Source of the DNA: Burkholderiaceae bacterium
GTDB taxonomy: Bacteria > Pseudomonadota > Gammaproteobacteria > Burkholderiales > Burkholderiaceae
Length of the DNA: 64,000 nt
Assembly: GCA_018261955.1 (NCBI GenBank)
Contig: JAGTRK010000006.1
Span: forward strand, 78,106 to 142,105
Direction: 5' to 3'
Shown here: piece after piece, positions 18,115 through 27,215 of the stretch
Layout: the number at the start of each line of letters is the position of its first letter
Position numbering within the stretch: position 1 is the stretch's first letter
Made by a program: the position numbers and the translations under genes
The notes under the pieces: generated by a model
What the model was told of the DNA's origin: nothing
Databases searched by the model: none
Seen by the model: the letters and a program-made list of their open reading frames with translations, nothing else

Positions 18115-18573
18115 TTAATTGATAAAACTGGGCCATGATTGAACGCTGGCCTCAAGTAATTTAATAAATACAAAATGCACCACCAATGAGAAACCACCAG
18201 CAATCAAAATAGAACTGAGCAGTTTGCCACGATGCATCGTTTGAAAAGCCACCAATAAAAATAAAAACGTACTGATAACAAAACCCAAAGGCTCAATGAG
18301 TAAAATATACAACGCCATACTCAAAACAATAATAAAAAATCGGCGGTAATAAATGTCCGCGAGATGCTTTTCGGTTGTCTTAACTGTTTTGATGGTGTCA
18401 ACAAACAATAAAACACTCAGTACCATTAAAACAATCCCAGCGACCTGAGGAAACGTAGCCGGGGTAACGGTACCACCGATGACGTTGTTACCCAAACGTT
18501 GGCTTGCTATGATGAAAAATAAACCAATAATCAAAAAAATAGCGCTGGCAATGAAGTCGAAACGACGAGACAT
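18115..18573 (-). CDS. tctB: Tripartite tricarboxylate transporter, small permease TctB
   Basis: The 152-residue protein has four predicted membrane helices, as in the TctB/DUF1468 family. It begins MSRRFDFIASAIFLIIGLFFI and has the family-typical GGTVTPATFPQVAGIVLMVLS start of helix two. It works with TctA as the membrane part of the transporter. It lies between tctC and tctA; an intercistronic hairpin after tctC probably lowers its expression relative to the binding protein. Confidence 0.9.
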   Translation of the reverse strand: MSRRFDFIASAIFLIIGLFFIIASQRLGNNVIGGTVTPATFPQVAGIVLMVLSVLLFVDTIKTVKTTEKHLADIYYRRFFIIVLSMALYILLIEPLGFVISTFLFLLVAFQTMHRGKLLSSILIAGGFSLVVHFVFIKLLEASVQSWPSFIN

Positions 18574-18614
18574 AGGTTTTTCCTTGTGTAATTAATGATG
18601 CAAAGATGAAAAAT

Positions 18615-18643
18615 AAGCACGCGAAAAAATTTGCCGCGTGCTT
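18615..18643 (-). terminator. Intercistronic hairpin tctC-tctB
   Basis: AAGCACGCG (18615-18623) and CGCGTGCTT (18635-18643) form a 9-bp stem, followed on the minus strand by ATTTTTC. It sits between the binding-protein gene and the two permease genes, where partial termination or 3'-end protection would give more binding protein than permease. Confidence 0.7.
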
Positions 18644-18663
18644 GATTTGAGATTTGTTATTTT

Positions 18664-19674
18664 TTATTTAGCCAAATCCAATGTGGTTAACAATTCTTTA
18701 ATGACCGCTTCTTGTTGCGCTAAATAGGCCTTAAATTGTTCACCATCCTTATAATCACCATTCCAACCTTGGGTTTTCAATTCCGCCTGCCACTCTGGTT
18801 TGGCGGACAACTCTTTCAAAGCATTTTGCCAAAATTTATATGCTGAAGCAGACATGTCTTTGGGACCAAATACCCCACGCCAAATCAAAAACTCAGCATC
18901 AATTCCTGACTCTTTTAGAGTTGGTACTTGGTCAAGCGGTGCTGGTAGGCGTGCAGATGCAGTGGTTGCCAAAACGCGAACTTTGCCCGCTTTTGCCATC
19001 TCAGAAATGCCTGAGGCATCCGATGACAAAGCATCGGCTTCACCACCCAACAATGCAACGATGGCTTTCCCACCACCATCAAATGGTAGATACTTAACTT
19101 TTGTGATGTCAACGCCCGCACGATGCAAAGGCAATAACGCAATCAAATGATCCATACTTCCGGGGGATGAACCACCCGCAATGTTAATTTTCGCAGGGTC
19201 GGCTTTAATTTTGGCAATCAACTCTTTAATGTCTTTAATTGGAGAATCGGCACGTACCGCAATCACTCCAAAATCTTGTGTCAAAGCCGCCAATGGGGTC
19301 ACATCTTTGTAACCAGAGGGACTTCCATCTTTTTTCAGGTTATTAATTAAGATGGGGGGAGAGTTCACAAATAATTTACTGTCATTGCCAACATCTTTTG
19401 CCAAGTAAGAAGCTAAAAATTTAGCACCACTGGCACCTGGAACATTTTCAACGGACATATTGACGGAAACCAATTTGGTTTCACTCATGACTTTTGTAAT
19501 GGAGCGCGCCGTTTTATCCCAACCACCGCCCGCATCGGATGGTGCTACCATCGTGATGGATTTTGGTGTGTAAGGAGCGTTGGGGTCTTTTTTTGAACCG
19601 CCACAAGCAACCATCCCTGTGAGTACCAACCCCGATACGATGAAGGTTAACCATTTATTTTTCATTTGCTTCAT
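18664..19674 (-). CDS. tctC: Tricarboxylate-binding protein TctC (Bug family), lipoprotein
   Basis: TctC delivers the substrate to TctAB. I chose ATG 19674 (336 residues), with GGAGA five bases upstream. The Bug-family features VAPSDAGGGWDKTARSI, VENVPGASGAKF and LAALTQDFGVIAVRADSP are clear. Unusually for a Gram-negative binding protein, the signal sequence ends in LTGMVACGG, a plausible lipobox (weak at -3), so the protein may be membrane-anchored rather than free in the periplasm. It is the first gene of the tctCBA operon. Confidence 0.92.
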   Translation of the reverse strand: MKQMKNKWLTFIVSGLVLTGMVACGGSKKDPNAPYTPKSITMVAPSDAGGGWDKTARSITKVMSETKLVSVNMSVENVPGASGAKFLASYLAKDVGNDSKLFVNSPPILINNLKKDGSPSGYKDVTPLAALTQDFGVIAVRADSPIKDIKELIAKIKADPAKINIAGGSSPGSMDHLIALLPLHRAGVDITKVKYLPFDGGGKAIVALLGGEADALSSDASGISEMAKAGKVRVLATTASARLPAPLDQVPTLKESGIDAEFLIWRGVFGPKDMSASAYKFWQNALKELSAKPEWQAELKTQGWNGDYKDGEQFKAYLAQQEAVIKELLTTLDLAK

Positions 19675-19990
19675 TTTTATCTCCGTGTGAAAGTGTTTCT
19701 TTTTGGTAAAAATATAATGTAACAACCCAAGTAAGCGCATCAGCGCATCCGCATAATACTTCCTTTTTTGTAGCGTTGCAATGGCAGAAAAGCGTGTCCA
19801 TCTACAGAATACGATGGCAAAAGTTTAAAAGTCATATCTTGTTTGTAAGGGGCTATTTCTTTATCTCCGCTGAAACTTGGTTTTATCAGCAACAAAGGCA
19901 TCACAACAAAGTTTGAGTTTATAGAGGTTCCCAAAATTCGTACTAAAATTTGTTTTCCAGTACAATGCACCATCAACACAGGAGAGCCTC
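19675..19990. other. Intergenic region, no gene seen
   Basis: The space between divergent tctC and the EEP-domain gene. It contains the tctC leader and, near 19961-19966, a TACAAT that could be the -10 element of the plus-strand gene. A short minus-strand frame is open here but has no ribosome-binding site or protein-like composition. No RNA gene is recognised. Confidence 0.5.
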
Positions 19991-20998
19991 ATGCCCCAGT
20001 TCCCAGCCAGCATTGACCACAGCGATGAGTTTGGCATTTCCATCAAAATCGGTACATTTAATTTACGCAACTGCGCCATGCCGAATTTTGCGTTTTATGC
20101 CAATCAAGAGCCTTATGACCATGCGTTTTACATGCAAAAACGGGATTGGATTGCGCAACAATTGGATGCGATGAATGCCGATGTGGTGGTGTTTCAAGAG
20201 GTGTTCCATGTCCAAGCCTTACAGGATGCGCTCTCGGTCAGCAAAACCATGAACCATGCCAAACTTATCGCACGCGATGCGGTGAAGATGTTGCCAAAAA
20301 ATGAACTTGTACCTCAGGTGGCGATTGCCACGCGACTGCCGTTGCTCGGCGAGGCGAATTGGGTGAGCAATTATGCTCAACCCATCACACCATCGGGCTA
20401 CAACGCGCCACTGACACAAATCACCCGCGCTGTACCTCATGTGATGGTGAAACTACCCAATGATATTCCTCTACATATTTTGGGCGTGCATCTCAAATCA
20501 AAACGTCCTGATTATTTGGACAACGAAGATGAAACCAACCCTGATGATATGGCAATGGGTGGACTGCGCTCACTCATGCGCCGTGGGGCAGATGCGGTGG
20601 CGTTGCGCCACTATTTAAACCATATTCTCAAACGCAACCATGAACCGTGCATCGTGGCAGGTGATTTTAACGACCACGCACAATCAGTGACCACGCAAAT
20701 CATCGCGGGTGCGGGACGCTACGGTAAGAGTTTTTTTGATTTTCAATTATTTGATGCGCAACGCATTCAAACCCGCAACGACCCGTTGCGCAATGTGGTC
20801 TACTCACACATCCACGATGGTTCTCTGGATGTGCTCGACCATATTTTGGTATCCGAGGAGTTTCACCCACAATCGCATTTTCAAATGGCTCAGGTACGCG
20901 AGGTGTATTGTTTGAATGATCACTTGCATAACCGCGAGCGGTTTTCCTCAGACCACGGACAAGTGGTGGCGCAGTTGTTATTTAAAAACAAGGTTTAA
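19991..20998 (+). CDS. Endonuclease/exonuclease/phosphatase (EEP) family protein
   Basis: The 335-residue protein has the metal-dependent EEP fold used by nucleases and phosphodiesterases. Motifs in order are GTFNLRN, DVVVFQEVF (metal-binding Glu), LGVHLKSKRP, VAGDFNDHAQS (catalytic Asp/Asn), LDVLDHILVS and FSSDHGQVVA (catalytic Asp-His). No signal peptide is visible, so it is probably cytoplasmic. GGAGAG lies seven bases before the ATG. The substrate is not predictable; DNA, RNA, phospholipid and polyphosphate enzymes share these motifs. It converges on the EptA-like gene with a 13-base gap and no clear terminator. Confidence 0.85.
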   Translation: MPQFPASIDHSDEFGISIKIGTFNLRNCAMPNFAFYANQEPYDHAFYMQKRDWIAQQLDAMNADVVVFQEVFHVQALQDALSVSKTMNHAKLIARDAVKMLPKNELVPQVAIATRLPLLGEANWVSNYAQPITPSGYNAPLTQITRAVPHVMVKLPNDIPLHILGVHLKSKRPDYLDNEDETNPDDMAMGGLRSLMRRGADAVALRHYLNHILKRNHEPCIVAGDFNDHAQSVTTQIIAGAGRYGKSFFDFQLFDAQRIQTRNDPLRNVVYSHIHDGSLDVLDHILVSEEFHPQSHFQMAQVREVYCLNDHLHNRERFSSDHGQVVAQLLFKNKV

Positions 20999-21011
20999 TC
21001 AACGCGTGACA

Positions 21012-22649
21012 TTACGGCTTGTCACTACCCGCCAAATGGTAAATATCCAATTCAGGTCGATACACCTGCGTTTGCACCTCAAACCCACCCAACAAAGTAT
21101 GAAATAAATTATCGTGCGACAGCGGTTGCGAAGCCATGTTTTTGAGTTTATCAACACCAACGCCATTGAAATCTCGACCCACCCAAATACCCGCAGCAGG
21201 ATGTTTCTGAGCATCGGGGGCAATCATATACGGCATTCCATGCAGGTACACACCCTTTTCGCCCAAGGATTCACCATGATCAGACATATAAATCATGGAG
21301 GTTTCGTATTTATTTTCGTTGGCTTTGAGTAACTGAACGATTTGCGACAAGACATAATCGGTGTATAGAATGGCGTTGTCATATGCATTGCTAATGGATT
21401 CTGCACTGCAATTTTCCAATTGATTGTCCTGACATGCGGGGGTGAATTTTTCAAATTGCTTTGGATAACGTTTAAAGTACGCTGGCCCATGATTGCCCAT
21501 GGTGTGCAAAACAATTAAAATATCTTTGCCTGCATTTTGATTGATGTACTCTTGCAGACCAACCAACATGCCTTCATCACGGCACTCACCTTCACACATT
21601 GGGTTGCGTTTACTGTCTCGATAATCTTCATAGGTCACGCGATCGGCAACACCTTTGGAACTTGAATTATTGTCGCGCCACAGCACCTGCACCCCAGCGC
21701 GCTTGAGCACGTCTAAGACATTTTCAGTGTTATTGAATTTTTTGTCACTATAGTTCGCGCGTCCAAGATTGGTGAACATGCACGGCACCGACACGGCCGT
21801 ACTGGTACCACAAGAATATAAATTCGGTAAACTCACAAAATTGGACTCTCGGCTCATCAGTGGATTGGTATTTTTAGCGTAGCCATTGAGTGACCAATGA
21901 TCGGCACGCACCGTTTCACCGACCACCATAATCACCAATTTTTTGTGATTATCGGTTTCAGAGATTTTTGCATCCAAACCAATTGCCTGAAAATCTTGGG
22001 TCTGACTGGAAAAATGATTGCCGACAAATTGACCTGCGGAGTACAAATAAGTCAATGGATTGGTATAAAAACGCACCGCTTTGTGTTCACGAGCAAAAGA
22101 CGCCACACTTTTATTAAACACCCCACCACACAGCGCAATCAACAACAACGCCAAACCCATCCATTTGAGCTTGAGCCAAAATCCGCGCTTGAATGAAGTT
22201 TTCTCAATTTTTTGACGTAAAAGCCACCATGTCGGCAACACACCCAAAACCACGAAATACGCCAAGAATTTTGGAGTCAACAAATCCAAGGCCTCTGCTG
22301 TTTGGGTCTGAACGACGTTTTGCAACATGACTTTATCAATCACCACGTCAAACGTGTCCATGTGGTACGCCACCACAGCAGACAACAGCAAAATGATTGC
22401 CGCGATGGGTTTAATTGTAACTCGATAACAAAACAGTCCCAATAAAAAATAATTCAACGCCAGCAACACCAGTCCTAAAGCCAACATGAAAGCCACATTG
22501 TGAGGAAAATAAACTTCACTCACATGGCGAAAAAATGCAATATTACCCAACGCAGTGATGAAAAGCGCCACCACCCCAATCAATTGCGGGGTTTGCCAAG
22601 TGCGACGAGCGGTAATGAATTGAAGTAGTCTCATAAATATATGGTTCAT
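21012..22649 (-). CDS. Lipid A phosphoethanolamine transferase (EptA/MCR type)
   Basis: The enzyme should move phosphoethanolamine from phosphatidylethanolamine to lipid A in the periplasmic leaflet of the inner membrane. The 545 residues begin with five membrane helices (to about residue 175). The sulfatase-like domain has the complete zinc/nucleophile set by comparison with MCR-1: Glu245 (VVGETVRAD), Thr282 (SCGTSTAVSVPC), His387 (GNHGPAY), Asp457-His458 (SDHGESLGE) and His470. Several cysteines suggest disulfides. A close paralogue-like relation to EptA is likely; it is a chromosomal gene with no mobile context. Confidence 0.93.
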   Translation of the reverse strand: MNHIFMRLLQFITARRTWQTPQLIGVVALFITALGNIAFFRHVSEVYFPHNVAFMLALGLVLLALNYFLLGLFCYRVTIKPIAAIILLLSAVVAYHMDTFDVVIDKVMLQNVVQTQTAEALDLLTPKFLAYFVVLGVLPTWWLLRQKIEKTSFKRGFWLKLKWMGLALLLIALCGGVFNKSVASFAREHKAVRFYTNPLTYLYSAGQFVGNHFSSQTQDFQAIGLDAKISETDNHKKLVIMVVGETVRADHWSLNGYAKNTNPLMSRESNFVSLPNLYSCGTSTAVSVPCMFTNLGRANYSDKKFNNTENVLDVLKRAGVQVLWRDNNSSSKGVADRVTYEDYRDSKRNPMCEGECRDEGMLVGLQEYINQNAGKDILIVLHTMGNHGPAYFKRYPKQFEKFTPACQDNQLENCSAESISNAYDNAILYTDYVLSQIVQLLKANENKYETSMIYMSDHGESLGEKGVYLHGMPYMIAPDAQKHPAAGIWVGRDFNGVGVDKLKNMASQPLSHDNLFHTLLGGFEVQTQVYRPELDIYHLAGSDKP

Positions 22650-22748
22650 CCGTTTTTTAATAGACGCGAATCATACACGACAAATATGAAAACTTCCTGA
22701 AGAAAAAATAGAAACCTCAAGCACTTAACATTTTTAAGTCACGCTCTT

Positions 22749-22794
22749 GTACATGACGTTCATGTACTCATGACCATGCAAACTCTGTTACAAT
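22749..22794 (+). promoter_or_regulatory. Promoter region of the 6S RNA with palindrome
   Basis: GTACATGACGTTCATGTAC (22749-22767) is an 8-bp inverted repeat with a 3-base spacer. TACAAT (22789-22794) is a good -10 element, placing transcription start near 22801. No good -35 hexamer sits at 17 bases; the palindrome occupies that zone, so it may be an activator or repressor site. Confidence 0.5.
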
Positions 22795-22800
22795 GGAGAC

Positions 22801-22982
22801 TCCTGCGTCATACGCGATTATTGCCGCAACTCTTTGAACCAATATTTACATTTGCTGTGCCATATTATCGAATGGGTGTGAGCGTCTCTTAGTCAGATGA
22901 ACCCGAAGTTTGGTTGCCCACAGCGCCCTGAACCGACAGGTTCAAGGGTTAGGCTCAACGTTTGATGCGGGAACCAATTCCT
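22801..22982 (+). ncRNA. ssrS: Probable 6S RNA
   Basis: 6S RNA mimics an open promoter and binds sigma-70 RNA polymerase in stationary phase. The segment CCTGAACC-gaca-GGTTCAAGGGTTAGGC at about 22930-22956 closely resembles the conserved 3'-half hairpin of E. coli 6S (CCTTGAACC...GGTTCAAGGGTTA). The overall size of about 180 bases, an upstream -10 element and a downstream hairpin agree. The ends are set by the promoter and hairpin and are approximate. I could not confirm pairing of the terminal stem by eye, so the assignment rests on the conserved core. Confidence 0.72.
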
Positions 22983-22984
22983 TA

Positions 22985-23008
22985 AATGCCGCATAACCAT
23001 GCGGCATT
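22985..23008 (+). terminator. Hairpin after the 6S RNA
   Basis: AATGCCGCAT (22985-22994) and ATGCGGCATT (22999-23008) form a perfect 10-bp stem with a 4-base loop. Only a short T-run follows (CGTTTG), so termination or processing may be incomplete before the TauE/SafE gene. Confidence 0.65.
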
Positions 23009-23045
23009 CGTTTGAGCGTTGCTTATTAAAAATTAAAGGGATTTT

Positions 23046-23864
23046 GTGAGTGATTTTAACTGGCTGTGGCTGTGTTACCCTTTGTTGGGCTGTTTGGCTG
23101 GATTTATGGCGGGCTTGCTTGGCGTGGGTGGCGGTCTGATTTCAGTTCCGTTTATCACCATGATTTTGACTGCCTCTGGCATGGCGCACCCTGATTTGCA
23201 TAAAATCGCGTTGGCAACTTCAACCACCACGATTTTATTCACCTCATTTTCCAGTATGCGCTCGCATGTCTCGCACAACAACGTGCATTGGACAGCGGTC
23301 AAAGGCATTCTGCCTGGTATTCTACTCGGTACTTTGATGGGCACGTATTTGGTGCATCTCATCCCCACTTTACCGTTGAAGCTTGTGTTTGTCGCGTTTA
23401 CGTTTTACACCGCATACAGTATGACTTATGGCAAACCGCCACGCGCATCACGCACCCTCCCCAATCGTTGGGCTTTGTTGGGTGTGGGCAACCTCATTGG
23501 CAGTATTTCCACTCTGATTTCAGCAGGCGGCGGTTTTATCACAGTTCCTTTTATGATTGCTTGCAACACGTCCACACGCTTGGCAATCGGCACATCGGCA
23601 ACCTTGGGCTTCCCAATCGCGCTCAGTGGTGTCCTGTGGTATCTGATTAGTTTTTATGATACGACAGGACTGCCCGCACACACCATCGCCTACATCTACT
23701 GGCCTGCAGTGATTGGGGTGGTCATGACCAGCGCGCTGTTCGCACCCATCGGTGCGCGCGCCGCGCAGGTTTGGCCTGTCGCGAAAATTAAAAAAATATT
23801 TGCGGGCGTATTGTTCCTGTTGGGTTTGCAAATGCTATACACCATTGTTAGAGGCACACCATGA
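23046..23864 (+). CDS. TauE/SafE family sulfite or organosulfur exporter
   Basis: The 272-residue membrane protein has the two TSUP repeats: GFMAGLLGVGGGLISVPF in the N-terminal half and GSISTLISAGGGFITVPF in the C-terminal half, with about eight helices in all. The start is GTG 23046, with AAAGGG at the right distance upstream. The family moves sulfite, sulfoacetate, taurine-derived or other organic anions out of the cell; the substrate here is unknown. Its stop overlaps the start of the patatin gene (ATGA), so the two are translationally coupled. Confidence 0.9.
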   Translation: MSDFNWLWLCYPLLGCLAGFMAGLLGVGGGLISVPFITMILTASGMAHPDLHKIALATSTTTILFTSFSSMRSHVSHNNVHWTAVKGILPGILLGTLMGTYLVHLIPTLPLKLVFVAFTFYTAYSMTYGKPPRASRTLPNRWALLGVGNLIGSISTLISAGGGFITVPFMIACNTSTRLAIGTSATLGFPIALSGVLWYLISFYDTTGLPAHTIAYIYWPAVIGVVMTSALFAPIGARAAQVWPVAKIKKIFAGVLFLLGLQMLYTIVRGTP

Positions 23865-26149
23865 AACCCTCATATATGTTTAACCATCGCTTAACCCTCG
23901 GTGCATTCTTTATTTTTTGCGTGTGTCTATCGGGCAATGCATGGGCGCAAGAGCCCACTCAAGCGGTGACTGCAACAATGGCCTCCGAGCCAACGACCCA
24001 AAATCAACGCCAAAAAATCGGTTTGGTACTCTCAGGTGGTGGCGCGCGCGGATTGGCGCATATTGGGGTTTTACGCGCTTTGGAGGAACAACACATTCCC
24101 ATCGACTACATAGCAGGTACCAGTGCTGGCGCGCTCATCGGTGGTATGTACGCCAGCGGCATGGGCGTGGATGAAATTGAGCAACGCGTCAAATCGATGA
24201 ATTTTGAAAAAATTCTGTTCGAGAAGTCCGATCGGCGCACGCAAACTCAATTCACACGTGACATCGAATACCAAGGCAATGGCATGGTGGATTTATCCAT
24301 CACCCGCGAGGGGGCAATTGCTCTGCCCAAAGCCGTCATCAATGGCGCACGGGTCGAAGAAGCTTTGCGCGATATTCTCAAAGACCACCCCTATCAAATG
24401 GATTTTGACCGTTTACCGATTCCATTTCGCGCGGTGGCGAGCGATTTGAGCACAGGGCAAAAAGTGGTGCTAAGCAAAGGCATTTTGGCACAAGCTTTGC
24501 GCACCAGTATGTCAATTCCTGCGGTATTCTCTCCTGTTGAAATGAATGGACGACTGCTCACCGATGGCATGGTGGCAAGCAATTTACCCATCAATGTGGT
24601 GCGTGAAATGGGTGCAGATCGCATCATTGCAATTGATGTGGGTTCAGGCTTATTACCCAAGGACAAAATCAAAAATGTGCTTAATGTGTCCGAGCAATTG
24701 GTGAGCATCTTGGTCGAGCGCAATGTCGCAGATGAAGTCAAAACCTTGTCCGATAACGACATGTATGTCAAAGTGAATGTCGGCGACATTGCCAATTTAC
24801 AGTTCAATCGCATTGAGGAAGCTCTCAAATATGGCTATGATGCAATGAACCAAGCGCAGGTGACGCAGCAGTCAAGCAAAATGTCTGTGCCAACGGCTCA
24901 ATACAATAGCCTCATGGCGCAACACCACAACACAGCGGAGCCACCAAAAATCATTCACTTTGTGCGCGTTGAGACCAACGGTTTGGCTCATCCCGAAACA
25001 TTACAAAACATCATTCAAGCGCGTGCAGGCAAGCCGCTGAATATGGATACAGTCAATGCAGACATCAAACAACTGCTCAATATTGACCGCATTGAGTCAG
25101 TTAAATACGATGTGTTGCCCGTGGGCGATCACAATGAATTGGTGTATTACGTGGGCGAAAAAGACATTGCAAAAAATGTCCTGCGCGCGGGCATCGAAGT
25201 ATCGAGTAACAGCCTAACCAATCAGAAATTTTCTTTGCACTTGGCGCACCGCAATATTTGGATTAATAATTTCGGCGCAGAGTGGCGCAGTTATTTGACC
25301 CTCGGCAACAACACGCGATTCAAAACCGAATTCAACCAACCCCTGTCTTCAGGGCAAAATTGGTATATTCGTCCCAAAGCCGATTTCGCATTTGAAAACA
25401 ATTCAGCCTACCTCGCGGGTCAAAATAAATCTGCTACCGACTACGATGTCCAACGAACAAACGTTGGCGTGCAGATAGGTCAGTCCATTGGCTCGGTCGG
25501 CGAGTGGGGCTTGGGCGCATCTTGGCGCGCAACGCGTGTCAACGCCAACCATACCAACCCCGTCCTACCGATTGATGCGGATCGTCAAAGCCGCTTTACA
25601 ATTGATGCAGAACTGACACTGGATCAATTGGACGATTTTTACATCCCCACACAAGGCTACTACACCAAGTTCTACGCCCGTACATCCATGCAGAAAACCG
25701 ATGGTAAACGTTATCTACAATCAGGTATCCACAGCATTTGGGCAAAACGCATGGGACAAAATTCATTGGCAATTGATTTTGAAGCCGCAGGTCACAACAA
25801 CTCAGGCAGCGTTTATACCTCACCCTATCGTTTGGGCGGCTACCACCGACTATCGGGTTACGAGCAAAACCAATTCATTGGCAACTATTTACTGTTTGGC
25901 AGCGTCAGTTATCGCTACCTCAGCCCGTGGAAAATGCTCAACGAACCGCTGATTTTGGGTGCAAGTCTTGAGACTGGTAACACATGGAATAATTTATCCG
26001 ACATAGGAACTCGCGGCTTAAAGGCATCTGGTAGCCTATTTGGTGCCATCAGCACCCCAATAGGTCCCGCACAAATTGGCATCGGCATCACGCGCAAAGG
26101 ACACGCCAATGTGTATTTTTATTTAGGGCGCACTATTTCAAATTGGTAA
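23861..26149 (+). CDS. Patatin-like phospholipase, PlpD-type autotransporter
   Basis: The 762-residue protein is a type Vd secretion fusion of a phospholipase and its own outer-membrane translocator. After a signal peptide ending in AWAQ, the patatin domain has the oxyanion loop [12 protein letters not shown], the nucleophile Ser88 in GTSAG and the partner Asp235 in [16 protein letters not shown] domain follows at about 350-430 ([19 protein letters not shown]). A beta-barrel fills the rest and ends in the aromatic ISNW. Length and order match P. aeruginosa PlpD. It is coupled by an ATGA overlap to the TauE/SafE exporter. Confidence 0.92.
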   Translation: MKPSYMFNHRLTLGAFFIFCVCLSGNAWAQEPTQAVTATMASEPTTQNQRQKIGLVLSGGGARGLAHIGVLRALEEQHIPIDYIAGTSAGALIGGMYASGMGVDEIEQRVKSMNFEKILFEKSDRRTQTQFTRDIEYQGNGMVDLSITREGAIALPKAVINGARVEEALRDILKDHPYQMDFDRLPIPFRAVASDLSTGQKVVLSKGILAQALRTSMSIPAVFSPVEMNGRLLTDGMVASNLPINVVREMGADRIIAIDVGSGLLPKDKIKNVLNVSEQLVSILVERNVADEVKTLSDNDMYVKVNVGDIANLQFNRIEEALKYGYDAMNQAQVTQQSSKMSVPTAQYNSLMAQHHNTAEPPKIIHFVRVETNGLAHPETLQNIIQARAGKPLNMDTVNADIKQLLNIDRIESVKYDVLPVGDHNELVYYVGEKDIAKNVLRAGIEVSSNSLTNQKFSLHLAHRNIWINNFGAEWRSYLTLGNNTRFKTEFNQPLSSGQNWYIRPKADFAFENNSAYLAGQNKSATDYDVQRTNVGVQIGQSIGSVGEWGLGASWRATRVNANHTNPVLPIDADRQSRFTIDAELTLDQLDDFYIPTQGYYTKFYARTSMQKTDGKRYLQSGIHSIWAKRMGQNSLAIDFEAAGHNNSGSVYTSPYRLGGYHRLSGYEQNQFIGNYLLFGSVSYRYLSPWKMLNEPLILGASLETGNTWNNLSDIGTRGLKASGSLFGAISTPIGPAQIGIGITRKGHANVYFYLGRTISNW

Positions 26150-26171
26150 TAGGAACACAACAGGAAGACAC

Positions 26172-26996
26172 ATGAATTTCATCACCCAACTTCAAACCGC
26201 ATGGCAGGACAACAACTCCTTGCTGTGCGTGGGCTTAGACCCCGCTCCCGAAAAATTGCCACTGCATTTGCATGAACGCCCGATTGACGAGGCTTTCACC
26301 GAGTTTTGCATCGCCATCATCGATGCAACCGCCGCGTATGCGTGTGCATTCAAACCGCAAATCGCCTACTTCGCTGCACACCGCGCTGAAGCCGCATTGG
26401 AAACCATCATCCAATACAGCCGCACACATTACCCGCACATCCCCGTCATCCTCGATGCCAAGCGCGGCGACATCGGCTCAACCGCCGAGCAATACGCGAT
26501 TGAAGCGTTTGAGCGTTATCAAGCCGATGCGGTGACCGTCAATCCCTACATGGGTTTCGATTCGGTTCAGCCGTATTTGAACCACTCAGACAAAGGTGTG
26601 ATTATTTTGTGCCGCACCTCCAACGCGGGCGGCAGCGATTTACAGTTTTTGCAAGTCGGTGATACCCCCTTGTACCAAATCGTGGCGCACAAGGTGGCGC
26701 ACGAGTGGAATACCTCAGGACAATGCGCCCTCGTGGTCGGTGCGACTTTCCCGAATGAAATCAAAGAGGTTCGCGAGATCGTTGGCAACATGCCCCTACT
26801 CATCCCCGGTATCGGCGCGCAAGGCGGTGATTTGGCTGCCACCATGATGGCAGGACAAACCGCAAAGGGCACTGGTGTGATGATTAACTCCTCACGCGCC
26901 ATCATCTACGCCAGCGCGGGTGAAAACTTTGCCCAAGCCGCCGCACAAGCCGCACGCGAGACCCAACAAGCCATCAATGCCTTGCGGAATTTTTAA
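26172..26996 (+). CDS. pyrF: Orotidine-5'-phosphate decarboxylase
   Basis: PyrF makes UMP from OMP, the last step of de novo pyrimidine synthesis. The 274 residues match the longer type-2 enzyme found in betaproteobacteria and mycobacteria. [13 protein letters not shown] binds substrate, and the catalytic Lys/Asp tetrad is in [13 protein letters not shown]. The phosphate loop is in [11 protein letters not shown] and [15 protein letters not shown] lies six bases before the ATG. It follows the patatin gene by 22 bases and is followed by a dispersed repeat. Confidence 0.96.
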   Translation: MNFITQLQTAWQDNNSLLCVGLDPAPEKLPLHLHERPIDEAFTEFCIAIIDATAAYACAFKPQIAYFAAHRAEAALETIIQYSRTHYPHIPVILDAKRGDIGSTAEQYAIEAFERYQADAVTVNPYMGFDSVQPYLNHSDKGVIILCRTSNAGGSDLQFLQVGDTPLYQIVAHKVAHEWNTSGQCALVVGATFPNEIKEVREIVGNMPLLIPGIGAQGGDLAATMMAGQTAKGTGVMINSSRAIIYASAGENFAQAAAQAARETQQAINALRNF

Positions 26997-27002
26997 AAAA
27001 TT

Positions 27003-27115
27003 CGTCGTTGCGAGCAATGTTTTATATCAGCGAAGCAATCCATGCAGTGCCACCACAGCGAACTTTGATGGATTGCCACGCCTCGATAAAATCATTCGAG
27101 GCTCACAATGACGGC
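27003..27115 (+). repeat. Dispersed palindromic repeat, copy 2
   Basis: This is the diverged second copy of the element at 4783-4894, in the same orientation. The shared blocks include CAGCGAAGCAATCCA, CACCACAGC, GATGGATTGCC and CGCCTCGATAAAATCATT followed by CGAGGCTC. The end arms TTGCGAGC/GCTCACAAT are less symmetric here than in copy 1, where they match perfectly. It lies between pyrF and the terminator before uraA. Confidence 0.7.
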
Positions 27116-27161
27116 ATTGATTGATTCAGCGCATCGCTTGATACAAATCCTTACATGCAAC

Positions 27162-27192
27162 AAAACCGCAGAGATGATGTTCTGCGGTTTTT
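27162..27192. terminator. Bidirectional terminator between pyrF and uraA
   Basis: AAAACCGCAGA (27162-27172) and TCTGCGGTTTT (27181-27191) form an 11-bp stem with A and T runs on the outer sides. It can end pyrF transcripts on the plus strand and uraA transcripts on the minus strand. Confidence 0.85.
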
Positions 27193-27215
27193 AAATTGAG
27201 AAACAATCCGTGCGG

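Noticed and set aside
19740..19979. Minus-strand frame of 79 codons between tctC and the EEP gene
   Set aside because: No site for translation start and a composition unlike neighbouring proteins.
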